Shown here: positions 1 through 8,555 of the stretch, one piece after another
Layout of the letters: the number at the start of each line of letters is the position of its first letter
Position numbering within the stretch: position 1 is the stretch's first letter
Assembly (NCBI GenBank): GCA_017620015.1
Contig: JAFZRE010000033.1
Location: 1 to 64,000, forward strand
Reading direction: 5' to 3'
Length of the DNA: 64,000 nt
From: Bacteroidales bacterium
GTDB lineage: Bacteria > Bacteroidota > Bacteroidia > Bacteroidales > ML635J-15
Program-made: the position numbers and the translations under genes
The notes under the pieces: model-generated
Databases searched by the model: none
Told to the model about the DNA's origin: nothing
What the model saw: only the letters and a program-made list of their open reading frames with translations

Positions 1-2
1 CG

Positions 3-155
3 ATGAAGACATTTATACAGAACCATCCTGATTTGCGTGGCATACGCCTGTCGATGAAACCGCGTATAAGTCAAGATTGGTTGGAATGTATCCCATTGTA
101 TGCTTTCTGTGAGGAATTTAAGCGGATGCAAGGCGTTGAAACATTTTGTTCGTAG
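3..155 (+). CDS. 3' end of an unrecognised gene
   Basis: An open frame of about 50 codons runs from the window edge to a TAG at 153-155. An ATG lies at base 3, but nothing upstream is visible, so this is probably only the tail of a longer gene. The peptide reads like the end of a folded domain (for example IRLSMKPRISQDWLECIPLY, followed by AFCEEF). I recall similar tails in Bacteroidales AAA/DUF4143-type ATP-binding proteins, but I cannot confirm that from 50 residues. It is co-directional with the lipoprotein that starts 38 bases later. Confidence 0.4.
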   Translation: MKTFIQNHPDLRGIRLSMKPRISQDWLECIPLYAFCEEFKRMQGVETFCS

Positions 156-193
156 TGGAAAATGATTTACCTTTGTGCAAAAATAGAAAGTAT

Positions 194-895
194 ATGAGAA
201 GTTGTGTTTCATATTGTTGCGTCGTTATTCTATCTGCATCGCTGTTTTTCGGCTGCGGAGAGTCAAAACAAACGAAAGTCGAGGGAGAAGTTCCTGCTGT
301 TGATTCATCGGAAGTTATTAATCAAGATACCGTAGCATCGGTTTCTGAACTTGCAGAGGCGCAGATGGACGAAAATACCATAATGGAAATCTGGGATGCC
401 TATATCAAGTCGGATTACTGCGATATTACTGGCGACACCAAAAAGGCTCGTACCCAAGTTGTTAGGGAAGGCGCAAATGTTGCCTCGCTTAAACTCGACG
501 AGGCGAATGCACCTCTGGATATTCCTGATGGTGAAGAGTTTTTGCCTCCGACAGTAACCGAAACATTTGCCTGCTATCCGCTTTCGGCTGGCGGTTGCCT
601 TGTGCTTTGGTACTACGATGGTTCGGAGTGGGGACGCAAGATTTTCGCAGTTTTTAGCTATAAGGATAAGGAACTTACGAGATTGAAAAATAGTTTTCCG
701 CCGTTTGCTGATTTCGTCGATAGCAATTATTCGTCGGATTGGGACAGCCTTGCAAAGCTTAGCGGAACAGAGGTCGTGTATTTCAGGCAGGATTGCTGGC
801 CGACAAAGTTTGATGCCGAAGGTTTTGGAATGTCGGAAGGTGGAATGGAAGAAACTTGGTATGAGTTTGATGGTAAAGGTTTTGTGAAGAAATAA
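194..895 (+). CDS. Hypothetical lipoprotein
   Basis: I start this gene at ATG 194 rather than the upstream in-frame codon at 146, because the protein then begins with an N-terminal signal segment (MRSCVSYCCVVILSASLFFG) followed directly by Cys, which fits a type II lipoprotein signal. The mature part (~210 aa) is acidic just after the Cys, a common feature of Bacteroidota surface lipoproteins, and ends with GKGFVKK. I recognise no domain. It lies 10 bases upstream of the leucine-rich repeat gene and is probably co-transcribed with it. The function is unknown; an envelope location is inferred from the signal only. Confidence 0.7.
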   Translation: MRSCVSYCCVVILSASLFFGCGESKQTKVEGEVPAVDSSEVINQDTVASVSELAEAQMDENTIMEIWDAYIKSDYCDITGDTKKARTQVVREGANVASLKLDEANAPLDIPDGEEFLPPTVTETFACYPLSAGGCLVLWYYDGSEWGRKIFAVFSYKDKELTRLKNSFPPFADFVDSNYSSDWDSLAKLSGTEVVYFRQDCWPTKFDAEGFGMSEGGMEETWYEFDGKGFVKK

Positions 896-905
896 AATAG
901 TGGAT

Positions 906-2648
906 ATGAGTGGTGAAAACGAAAATGTAGCAAATGTTATCCGCTATAAGGCTCATTATGTTGTAGAATCGGAATGGATTGACGAAAATTCTATTAGCAA
1001 CGACTTTGACTACGACAGCAACGAGGGAGTTATTGTCCTGAAAGATGGCGTTACGGAGATTGGCAATGGCGCTTTTACAGATAGTTTTGATATTGTTTCC
1101 GTTGAAATTCCCAGTACGATTACAACAATTGGAATAGGTGCTTTTGCATATTCGGTGCTTTCGTCGGTGGTTATTCCCGACTCGGTGACGGAAATCTGCG
1201 AAGGGGCGTTTAATAGTTGCGATGAATTGAAGTCGATATATATTCCCGCATCGGTGGAACGAATTGGCATTGAGGCATTTCTGAATTGTACAAAGTTGAG
1301 TTCCATTGAAGTGGACAAGTCTAACCTCGTTTGCGACTCGCGCGAAAATTGCAATGCCATAATCGAGACCAAGACAAACAAGCTTCTTTTCGGCTGTAAA
1401 AACGCTTTTATTCCCAATTCCATCACAGAAATTGAAGATGGCGCATTCTATTGTTGCGAAGGTTTGAAGTCTATCGTTATACCTGATTCTGTCAGAAGGA
1501 TAGGTGAATGTGCATTTTACGCTTGTTATGGGCTGAAATCTATCGTTATCCCGTCGTCTGTAACTAGAATCGGCAATGGTGCTTTTTATGAGTGTTGCAT
1601 GCTGGATTCGATTGAGGTTGACCTGAATAATGTTGTTTACGACTCTCGCCAAAACTGCAACGCCATAATCGCAACTCGGACAAACGAACTGATTGCAGGA
1701 TGTGTCAATTCGTTTATACCAGAAGGTGTTACGAAGATTGCCGTGGGTGCTTTCGGTGGTTGCGATAGGCTTACGAACATCGTAATTCCCAGTTCGGTTG
1801 AGAGGATTGGTGAAAACGCTTTTTGCACCTGTTATAGCCTTACGGATGTGAAAATTTTAGGCAATGTGACCGAAATAGCCGATAGCGCATTTGCCAAATG
1901 CGGAGAGTTGAGAAATTTGAATTTCCCCGAATCGTTGAGGAGAATAGGTGTGTCAGCATTTTATGATTGCAATAAACTGTTGTCCTTGAACATTTCGCGT
2001 AATGTGGAAGAAATTGGCGAGGATGCATTTATGGGCTGTGGAAGTCTGAAAAACATTGTAGTTGACGACCATAATCCATATTACGATTCACGCGAAAACT
2101 GCAGCGCCTTAATCGAAACGCAGACTGGCATTCTTCTGGCAGGTAGCGAAAATGCTGTAATTCCCGACTCTGTGACAGAAATAGCCATTGGCGCCTTTAT
2201 GAAATGTAGTGGGTTGAAGTCGATAAATATTCCCGATTCCGTTACAAAAATCGGCGAAATGGCATTCTATTGCTGCGAAGAGCTTACATCTCTTGTAATC
2301 CCTGATTCTGTAACCGAAATTGGACAGGATGCTTTTAACGATTGTTTTGGACTAACATCGATATCTCTTCCCAATTCTCTGTCCGAAATCAGCGACAATC
2401 TGTTCTGGCAGTGCAAAGGACTGAAATCCGTTGTTATTCCCGATTCTGTGAAGAAGATTGGCAAGTCGGCGTTCTGGGGATGTGCTGGACTTGAAACCGT
2501 GATTATTCCATATTCCGTGACCGAAATTGGTGAAGATGTCTTTGCAGAATGTGATTTTCTTCGCTCAATAGTAATCCCAAGAGGAATGACATATCAGTTC
2601 AAGGAATTGCTTGATGAAGGCTTGTGGGGTAAGCTGATGGAGAAGTAG
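906..2648 (+). CDS. BspA-type leucine-rich repeat (LRR_5) protein
   Basis: About 580 residues, nearly all LRR_5 repeats of roughly 23 residues. The core pattern is a surface strand such as SIVIPDSV, then T-x-IG-x-x-AF-x-x-C-x-x-L. At least 18 copies can be counted by eye. Three copies of a different ~40-residue block (DSRENCNAII, then a C-x-N motif, then IP) interrupt the array. LRR_5 proteins of the BspA group are usually surface or secreted adhesin-like proteins, but this one has no visible signal peptide, TM segment or sorting domain. ATG 906 is chosen; an in-frame GTG at 900 would add two residues. Role unknown; protein binding is the family expectation. Confidence 0.85.
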   Translation: MSGENENVANVIRYKAHYVVESEWIDENSISNDFDYDSNEGVIVLKDGVTEIGNGAFTDSFDIVSVEIPSTITTIGIGAFAYSVLSSVVIPDSVTEICEGAFNSCDELKSIYIPASVERIGIEAFLNCTKLSSIEVDKSNLVCDSRENCNAIIETKTNKLLFGCKNAFIPNSITEIEDGAFYCCEGLKSIVIPDSVRRIGECAFYACYGLKSIVIPSSVTRIGNGAFYECCMLDSIEVDLNNVVYDSRQNCNAIIATRTNELIAGCVNSFIPEGVTKIAVGAFGGCDRLTNIVIPSSVERIGENAFCTCYSLTDVKILGNVTEIADSAFAKCGELRNLNFPESLRRIGVSAFYDCNKLLSLNISRNVEEIGEDAFMGCGSLKNIVVDDHNPYYDSRENCSALIETQTGILLAGSENAVIPDSVTEIAIGAFMKCSGLKSINIPDSVTKIGEMAFYCCEELTSLVIPDSVTEIGQDAFNDCFGLTSISLPNSLSEISDNLFWQCKGLKSVVIPDSVKKIGKSAFWGCAGLETVIIPYSVTEIGEDVFAECDFLRSIVIPRGMTYQFKELLDEGLWGKLMEK

Positions 2649-3056
2649 CACGAGCGACGGTCTTTTCAAATTTGACAAAATAGGTTCTTCATACATTAAT
2701 CCTGCCATTTCATACTGTCATTGGTAAATACTTCGTTTAGTTTTTGAAAAATCAATATGTTTGTATCTGAATAAGATGGCTATGCTGTAAATGGCATAGA
2801 GTGTTGATAATTATTGGCCTCCGCTAAATATTATGATTTTGCAATTGAAAAGAAATGATTGGAAGAATATGCAAATATTTTATTGATAATTCATTGTTTT
2901 TATAGAAAGTTAATGTTATATTTGCAGTTAATTGAATTTGACGTTAAGTAAAGGTTTTGTCGCTGGCTATGTAATTGATTTATAATAACTTGTTGATAAA
3001 AAAGCTGGAATGCTTTTTTTTCGTAACGATTCTTGATTGTCATCGTTATTGAATGT
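2649..3056 (+). promoter_or_regulatory. Intergenic region with Bacteroidota promoter for the 3-20 kb cassette
   Basis: This 400-base AT-rich gap holds no convincing gene. It carries a good Bacteroidota-type promoter: TTG at 2894-2896, a 20-base gap, then TATATTTG at 2917-2924 (consensus TAnnTTTG). That would start a transcript near 2931 with a leader of about 125 bases before the lysozyme-like gene. No clear terminator for the LRR gene was seen. The promoter call rests on sequence match only. Confidence 0.6.
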
Positions 3057-3767
3057 ATGGATACGAGTAGAAGTAAATGCATTATAATGTCACAAGGCAT
3101 ATTTATTATTTGCTTTGTGTTATTACCGTATTTCCTTGTGTCTCAGGCATCGTATAGTGGAATAGATGTTTCGCATCATAACGGCAAAATAAACTGGACA
3201 GAAGTTGCAAAGGACAAGAATATCAAATTTGTGTACATTAAGGCAACTACAGGTGCTACGCATACGGATGATTGCTATGCATACAACATAAAGAATGCTC
3301 GAGAGAATGGGCTGAAAGTCGGTTCGTATCATTTTTTTACTTCGTATAGTTCGGCTCATAAGCAGTTCGACAATTTCAAGTCGGTTGCAAAGAAGGCCAA
3401 TCAGGATTTGATTCCTATGGTTGATGTGGAGTCTTCACTTGAAAAATGGACAAAAAAGCAGATTCAGGACAGTTTGTTGGTTTTTATGCGATTATGCAAG
3501 TTCCATTATGGCGTATATCCTATGGTATATAGCGGACAGAATGTTTACAATAAATATTTGGCACCACGATTCAACAAGTTCCATTTGATGCTTGGAAATT
3601 ATAATGGGAAAAAGCCTGTAATACAAGGTGCTGGCCATTATACGATATGGCAGTACAGCGAGACTGGGAAGATAAAAGGCATTCCGGAAAAAGTTGACCT
3701 GAGCTGCTTCCATAAAGATTATGCAGTGAAGAATATCAGTATGCCTAAAAAGAAGAAAAAGAAATGA
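3057..3767 (+). CDS. GH25 lysozyme-like secreted protein
   Basis: A 236-aa protein with an N-terminal signal segment (hydrophobic core IFIICFVLLPYFLVSQAS) followed by a single GH25 muramidase-like domain. Family signatures visible: the Asp-containing first strand GIDVSHHNG, the KATTGATHTD loop, SYHFF, and the acidic VDVES strand that supplies catalytic residues in GH25 enzymes. The C-terminus is a lysine tail. GH25 enzymes hydrolyse the MurNAc-GlcNAc bond of peptidoglycan. I start at ATG 3057 because it keeps Arg and Lys ahead of the hydrophobic core; ATG 3087 is an alternative and TTG 3033 is less likely. It overlaps the next gene by four bases (ATGA) and is the first gene of the cassette. 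Confidence 0.85.
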   Translation: MDTSRSKCIIMSQGIFIICFVLLPYFLVSQASYSGIDVSHHNGKINWTEVAKDKNIKFVYIKATTGATHTDDCYAYNIKNARENGLKVGSYHFFTSYSSAHKQFDNFKSVAKKANQDLIPMVDVESSLEKWTKKQIQDSLLVFMRLCKFHYGVYPMVYSGQNVYNKYLAPRFNKFHLMLGNYNGKKPVIQGAGHYTIWQYSETGKIKGIPEKVDLSCFHKDYAVKNISMPKKKKKK

Positions 3768-6181
3768 GTAGAATTGTTTTTGCTTTAAAGGTTGTTATAG
3801 CCCTATGGCTTTTAGTTGTTGTTCCTATAAGGGGTATAGCACGGGGGCATGTGGATGTCGATTCCGTTGGAGACATTTGGGTGTTTGCTATTGACGCGTC
3901 TGGTTCTATGAAGCAGAAGACTGCAAGTTCATATCGTACTCGGGAGAATATATCAGATATAATAGTTAAAAATCTTGATAAATTGGCTATCTTTGATATG
4001 CCGAATTATAAACAGGATCATTTTTTCATATATAATACTGGAATATATGATGGGAAATTAGTTCCCAACTTTCTTGTTAAAACATTAGATAGTAAGATAT
4101 CATTTGTTGATTTGTTTGTGCACCCTATTGTTGTTGATTCTATGTTTATTGACAAGAAAGTGTTTAAGGAATATTTAAAAAAACACTTAATTAAATCTAA
4201 ATATCCATATAAATATTCTTTTGTGTCGCAAATACGTACTAGTGTGCTTGTTAAAACCATTCTTACGATGAGTGACAATGGAAAATCTCAAGACTATAGG
4301 AATATTTATATTGTAACAATAACAGATGATGGAGATTTGAACGATCAGTGGAGAAGTGATTTTAAAGAAATGCAGCGAAGTAGTCCTGAAAAACTAATCG
4401 AAGTAAACGGGATGAATTCAAAGTATATATTTAATCCATTGACCGGGGATGGCGGTGGCGAACTAAAAGAATTGTTTACGGATTATGATTACCAAAAAAA
4501 ATATTACGAAAATATACCGCACATATGGTTACATAAATATGTGTCCAAGGAGTATGTGACCGATACGTTAAATATGTATTCCGACAATGGTTTGTGGGAT
4601 ATTACGGCAAGAAACGGTAAATGCTTATGCGTAGAAAAAATAGGAACTTGTTATAATGGAGACACTGTGTGTTTTGTTCATGTTGACAGCATACGAATTA
4701 ATGGCACAAATTTTCATGTGAACAGAAGCATCGTTGAAAAGGATAGTCTGCAGATGGTTTATGATAACAAGTTTAAGATGAACGATGTCGTGCTATATGG
4801 TGAGATGCAGGTAAAGTACAACGACAGCATATATGGACCTCATTATAAGAAATATCCGATAGTGTTCAGTCAAACGGTTCTTTCGGACAAAATGTTTAAA
4901 TTAATTTGGATTGTGGCATCAATTGTTTTGTTCGTCATAATTATGCTAATCCTATATTTCTTTGTCATTAAGCCTAGAATGGTGTTGTTTAGTATATATT
5001 TGAGCAATGGGGAAAAATGTACTGTGAGAAGAGGGACTAAACAGAAATGGCATCAAGGCGTAATCCCATTGCTCGCTGCTGATGTGTGCTCTGACAGAAT
5101 ACTTGGAATGATTTTTAATTGCCATAAATGTATTGATTATAGTCGTTTTGAGTACGATGATAAAGATGACAACAATAGAGGCATGGTGGTCGTAAGTCCG
5201 ACAGAACTTACAATTGCCGCAAATAAGGGTCGTATTGTTAGGCATTTTTGTACAAATAGTGACATCAAAAGAAACTTTAGTACTCATACAGGTGATTGCC
5301 CCGAATTGTTGATGCTGTTGTATAGGCAAACAATGCAATATAGGCTATTTGAAATGTCGAAAAAATGCAATAGTGATTTTTTTAGAAAAATACAAAGAGC
5401 AATAGCATCTCACATTAGTCCTATGCACTATTATTTTATCAATTATGATAATAAAGTGAATGGTAACGATAAGATTTCAATAGGTAGCAGAAGACGTGGT
5501 GGTTGTATATTCCTAATTGAATTTGATATGATTGCTAGAAAAAGGTTGGAAGACCATGACTATATCAATGATATGATTTATGACTATTATAAGTCGCATG
5601 TAAAGAAGCATTCTGATGCATTGTTACGGTGGGAGAGGTCAGGCAAGCATATAAATTGGTACCTGGTACAATTGGAATATGACAGCATCAATTTGCATAG
5701 TTTGAGATCTGTGAGATTGTATCTTTTTTACCAGATGCCAATAATAGGTGACAATGAAATTAATAAGTGTGCGGCGTTAATGGTCAAAATTGCTAAAAAA
5801 GAATTAGGTGTTAAGACTATTGACGTTGGAAGGTACGTGCATGGGGAATGTTCTACAATATATTTCGACACATCGAAAAGCGTATGTACAAATTATATAA
5901 CATTTGTGGAGGATGATGAAGCAAAAAAATCACAGTTGTTGTATTCTCCTATAATTGACGGTATGCTTACAAAAGAAAAAGAAGTTTATGTAAAAAAGAT
6001 GGGTAATGGCCATTTATATTCTTCAATATTGCCGTTTGAAATGTGTAATGCGGATTATATGTATACACAAATGAGTACAGATAAGACTGATATACCTCAA
6101 AATAATTTGGAAAGACTTTTAGTGTCTGACAATGAAATAAGATTTAAAACAATAACTATTAATTTGAAAAAGGATGAGTAA
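3764..6181 (+). CDS. Membrane-anchored von Willebrand factor A (vWA) protein
   Basis: An 805-aa protein. Residues 1-28 form a signal or anchor segment. A vWA domain follows, with the MIDAS start DASGSMK at residues 44-50 and a downstream acidic ITDDGD stretch. A single TM segment lies at about 376-402 (core LIWIVASIVLFVIIMLILYF), so the vWA domain is predicted extracytoplasmic and the ~400-residue C-terminal half cytoplasmic; I do not recognise that half. vWA domains bind protein partners through a metal ion. The gene overlaps its upstream neighbour by 4 bases and its downstream neighbour by 8, implying translational coupling and a shared complex. Base composition is visibly more A+T-rich than in the housekeeping genes further right. 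Confidence 0.75.
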   Translation: MSRIVFALKVVIALWLLVVVPIRGIARGHVDVDSVGDIWVFAIDASGSMKQKTASSYRTRENISDIIVKNLDKLAIFDMPNYKQDHFFIYNTGIYDGKLVPNFLVKTLDSKISFVDLFVHPIVVDSMFIDKKVFKEYLKKHLIKSKYPYKYSFVSQIRTSVLVKTILTMSDNGKSQDYRNIYIVTITDDGDLNDQWRSDFKEMQRSSPEKLIEVNGMNSKYIFNPLTGDGGGELKELFTDYDYQKKYYENIPHIWLHKYVSKEYVTDTLNMYSDNGLWDITARNGKCLCVEKIGTCYNGDTVCFVHVDSIRINGTNFHVNRSIVEKDSLQMVYDNKFKMNDVVLYGEMQVKYNDSIYGPHYKKYPIVFSQTVLSDKMFKLIWIVASIVLFVIIMLILYFFVIKPRMVLFSIYLSNGEKCTVRRGTKQKWHQGVIPLLAADVCSDRILGMIFNCHKCIDYSRFEYDDKDDNNRGMVVVSPTELTIAANKGRIVRHFCTNSDIKRNFSTHTGDCPELLMLLYRQTMQYRLFEMSKKCNSDFFRKIQRAIASHISPMHYYFINYDNKVNGNDKISIGSRRRGGCIFLIEFDMIARKRLEDHDYINDMIYDYYKSHVKKHSDALLRWERSGKHINWYLVQLEYDSINLHSLRSVRLYLFYQMPIIGDNEINKCAALMVKIAKKELGVKTIDVGRYVHGECSTIYFDTSKSVCTNYITFVEDDEAKKSQLLYSPIIDGMLTKEKEVYVKKMGNGHLYSSILPFEMCNADYMYTQMSTDKTDIPQNNLERLLVSDNEIRFKTITINLKKDE

Positions 6182-8543
6182 TTATTATTTGCCAATTAAA
6201 ATTAATGATCGCCGTAATTTTGTATGTAACCTAAGCGATTCTGATATAATAGAGCCAAAATTTAGCTTTATCGTTGATATTACTCAGGGATGTACTCTGC
6301 TTTCAATTGATAAGAATGCAGTTATTATCTCTGGTCGCAAGGCGGAAAACAACAAACAAATTGAAGATTGTAATATATATATACAAAGATTGTCTAATGA
6401 AGAAGATTCTTCATGGTTAAAACGTGAAGACAATGAACCTGTATATGTACTTGAAATTGTCAACAGGGGAAATGGTCGTACAGAAGAAAAACCTGACGGT
6501 TTGTTTGTTGATGAAACAAGTGATTCGGTGGTGTCGTTGATGTTGAATGTTACAGAATTCGGTAGAGATAAGAAAAGTTTTATACTGTTAATTAAGAATG
6601 ATGAATTTAGGCATGCAATTAGGTTTTATACATATTTTAGTGAAAAAGTAAAAATTGTATCGGCAGCATTGGATTTCGGTTCTGAGGCCTCTCAGGTTCG
6701 TATGTCTGGCAACAACTATAATACAAGGTTGGTAGAAACTTTTGCGCAAATATCTGGAATGAATCAAGATGATAATTATTATCAGGGTTGTAAAGATGAC
6801 AATTTGTTCAAGTCAATCCTGTATATTAATAGAAGGCCTTACAAGGGTGCAAAGTTTGGCGAAAAACCAATGTGTTATGGCACAGATACTTTTGTGCAGA
6901 CATTATTGAGCAAAGAGGCAAGAAGAGAGGATCTGGAAGAATTAAGTATTTTACCAAATTTAAAATTAGTTGAATTTGCTATTTCAGGTGCAGAAGATAT
7001 CTTTGGCATGGGGCAAGAAATAAAATTTCCACCAGAAAACAGAGAGGTAGCAGCAGGAAATCCTCCTACTTTGGGGAACGTTGAACAGAGAGAGAATATT
7101 CTTAGACTTATAATCGGCAATTTTATTCATGCCATTATGTATAATATCAAAGAAGATTGCTTGCTTCAACTTGTACTAATGGCGCCAAATGTATATTATC
7201 AGAGTAAGGTGCACAAATTGATGGAAGATGCATATAAGGATTTTTATATCATGCAACCAGACTATAATCATATAAAAGGCATTGAAGTTCAAGTGTTGTC
7301 AGAAAGTGATGCTTCATTTTTGGGAATAAAGACAAAATATAAAAATTTGCTGAAAAACCGAAGGCATGCGTATTCTCTGATTATTGATGCGGGCAAGGGA
7401 ACAACTGATTTTTCCATTTTGAAACAGGGTGAAAATTTTAGTGAATATGAAAGTGTGTATAGGTATGGAATACCAGCAAGTGGGCATGTAATTACATATT
7501 CGTTTTACGATGCTTTGTTTAACTTCTTTAAGCAATCCGACATACAATTGGACAACTTGTTAAAAGATGCTGCTCAGAAGCAAAAAACGGAATTTCTGGA
7601 TTGTTTAGATTTACTTAAGATTAAATATGAGGAATATAAAAATGTAATGCCAGATGAAAAACCTAATAAAGATAAGATTCGTAATTTGGACGATGTGATA
7701 ACATATGTTAAGGAGGTTTTTATAGATAAGGGAGTTCAGTTGCCTCAGATTGATAGTTATTTGGACAAAAACAATGAAGAAACAAATATATTTAAACTTA
7801 AAAATCTTCTGGAACAAGCATTAGAAAAATATACTCATAATAATAAAATAAAGTTCCTTAATGTTATACTTACAGGAAGAGGTTTTCTGTTCAAGCCATT
7901 CCGCGATGCAGTGAAAGAAATGCTTATTAACAATGGAATGTGCTCTGAGGATAGCGTTAGTTTTTTAGATGGTGAAGCTGCAAAAACAATATGTATGGAT
8001 GGCGCTTTGTCGTTAGGTAGGACTGGCGATATTAACAAGAATTCTGGTTTGGTTGGCACTCCAGAGTTTACCGAAGATACATCGGAGAAATTAAGTGGAT
8101 TTCGTAATTTTATTAGAAAAATATGGAACCAATTGAATGGGTTTTCGAAAAATGACATATATACGGTTGGATACCCTATTAACGCTCAAAATGTAAAACT
8201 TTTTATTAGTGGAAGAGAGTATGATATTAATTTTGATGAGAGGACAAATGTAAATTTGTTTTATATAGGAAATGGTTTTTTGTGGCAAACAGATGACAAT
8301 GCAAAAGTAATTCCGGAAATGAATTTTGCAAGCATATATAAAAATGTTAAAATAAACAATTTAATATATCAATCGTTGTTCCCATATTACGGACTGGATA
8401 AAGATTTGCACGCAAATATTGATGTAGACAATGGTGATACGCAAGAAATAGAGGAGATGGATAATGAAGAAGATGCTTATGTAAACATGGAAGAGGAAAC
8501 AGTTGAAGAACAGACAGTAGCTGATGATGATATAAACAGATAA
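6174..8543 (+). CDS. HSP70/actin-fold ATPase-like protein
   Basis: A 789-aa protein without signal or TM segments. Three elements of the HSP70/actin ATPase fold can be seen: a phosphate-1-like strand ALDFGSEAS near residue 165, a clear phosphate-2 strand LIIDAGKGTTDFSIL near 400, and an adenosine-binding-like LTGRGFLFKPF near 565. The N-terminal 160 residues and the acidic C-terminal tail (EEDAYVNMEEETVEE) are unassigned. Proteins of this fold use ATP to switch conformation. Here it overlaps the vWA gene by 8 bases and precedes a membrane protein, so a cytoplasmic partner of the vWA protein is a reasonable inference. It is not DnaK: length, surrounding sequence and context differ. Confidence 0.75.
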   Translation: MSNYYLPIKINDRRNFVCNLSDSDIIEPKFSFIVDITQGCTLLSIDKNAVIISGRKAENNKQIEDCNIYIQRLSNEEDSSWLKREDNEPVYVLEIVNRGNGRTEEKPDGLFVDETSDSVVSLMLNVTEFGRDKKSFILLIKNDEFRHAIRFYTYFSEKVKIVSAALDFGSEASQVRMSGNNYNTRLVETFAQISGMNQDDNYYQGCKDDNLFKSILYINRRPYKGAKFGEKPMCYGTDTFVQTLLSKEARREDLEELSILPNLKLVEFAISGAEDIFGMGQEIKFPPENREVAAGNPPTLGNVEQRENILRLIIGNFIHAIMYNIKEDCLLQLVLMAPNVYYQSKVHKLMEDAYKDFYIMQPDYNHIKGIEVQVLSESDASFLGIKTKYKNLLKNRRHAYSLIIDAGKGTTDFSILKQGENFSEYESVYRYGIPASGHVITYSFYDALFNFFKQSDIQLDNLLKDAAQKQKTEFLDCLDLLKIKYEEYKNVMPDEKPNKDKIRNLDDVITYVKEVFIDKGVQLPQIDSYLDKNNEETNIFKLKNLLEQALEKYTHNNKIKFLNVILTGRGFLFKPFRDAVKEMLINNGMCSEDSVSFLDGEAAKTICMDGALSLGRTGDINKNSGLVGTPEFTEDTSEKLSGFRNFIRKIWNQLNGFSKNDIYTVGYPINAQNVKLFISGREYDINFDERTNVNLFYIGNGFLWQTDDNAKVIPEMNFASIYKNVKINNLIYQSLFPYYGLDKDLHANIDVDNGDTQEIEEMDNEEDAYVNMEEETVEEQTVADDDINR

Positions 8544-8555
8544 TAGATATAAATT

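Noticed and set aside
783..1652. 289-codon minus-strand ORF opposite the LRR gene
   Set aside because: It is the antisense of regular LRR repeats; its low-complexity residues follow from the repeat and no start signal or family supports it.
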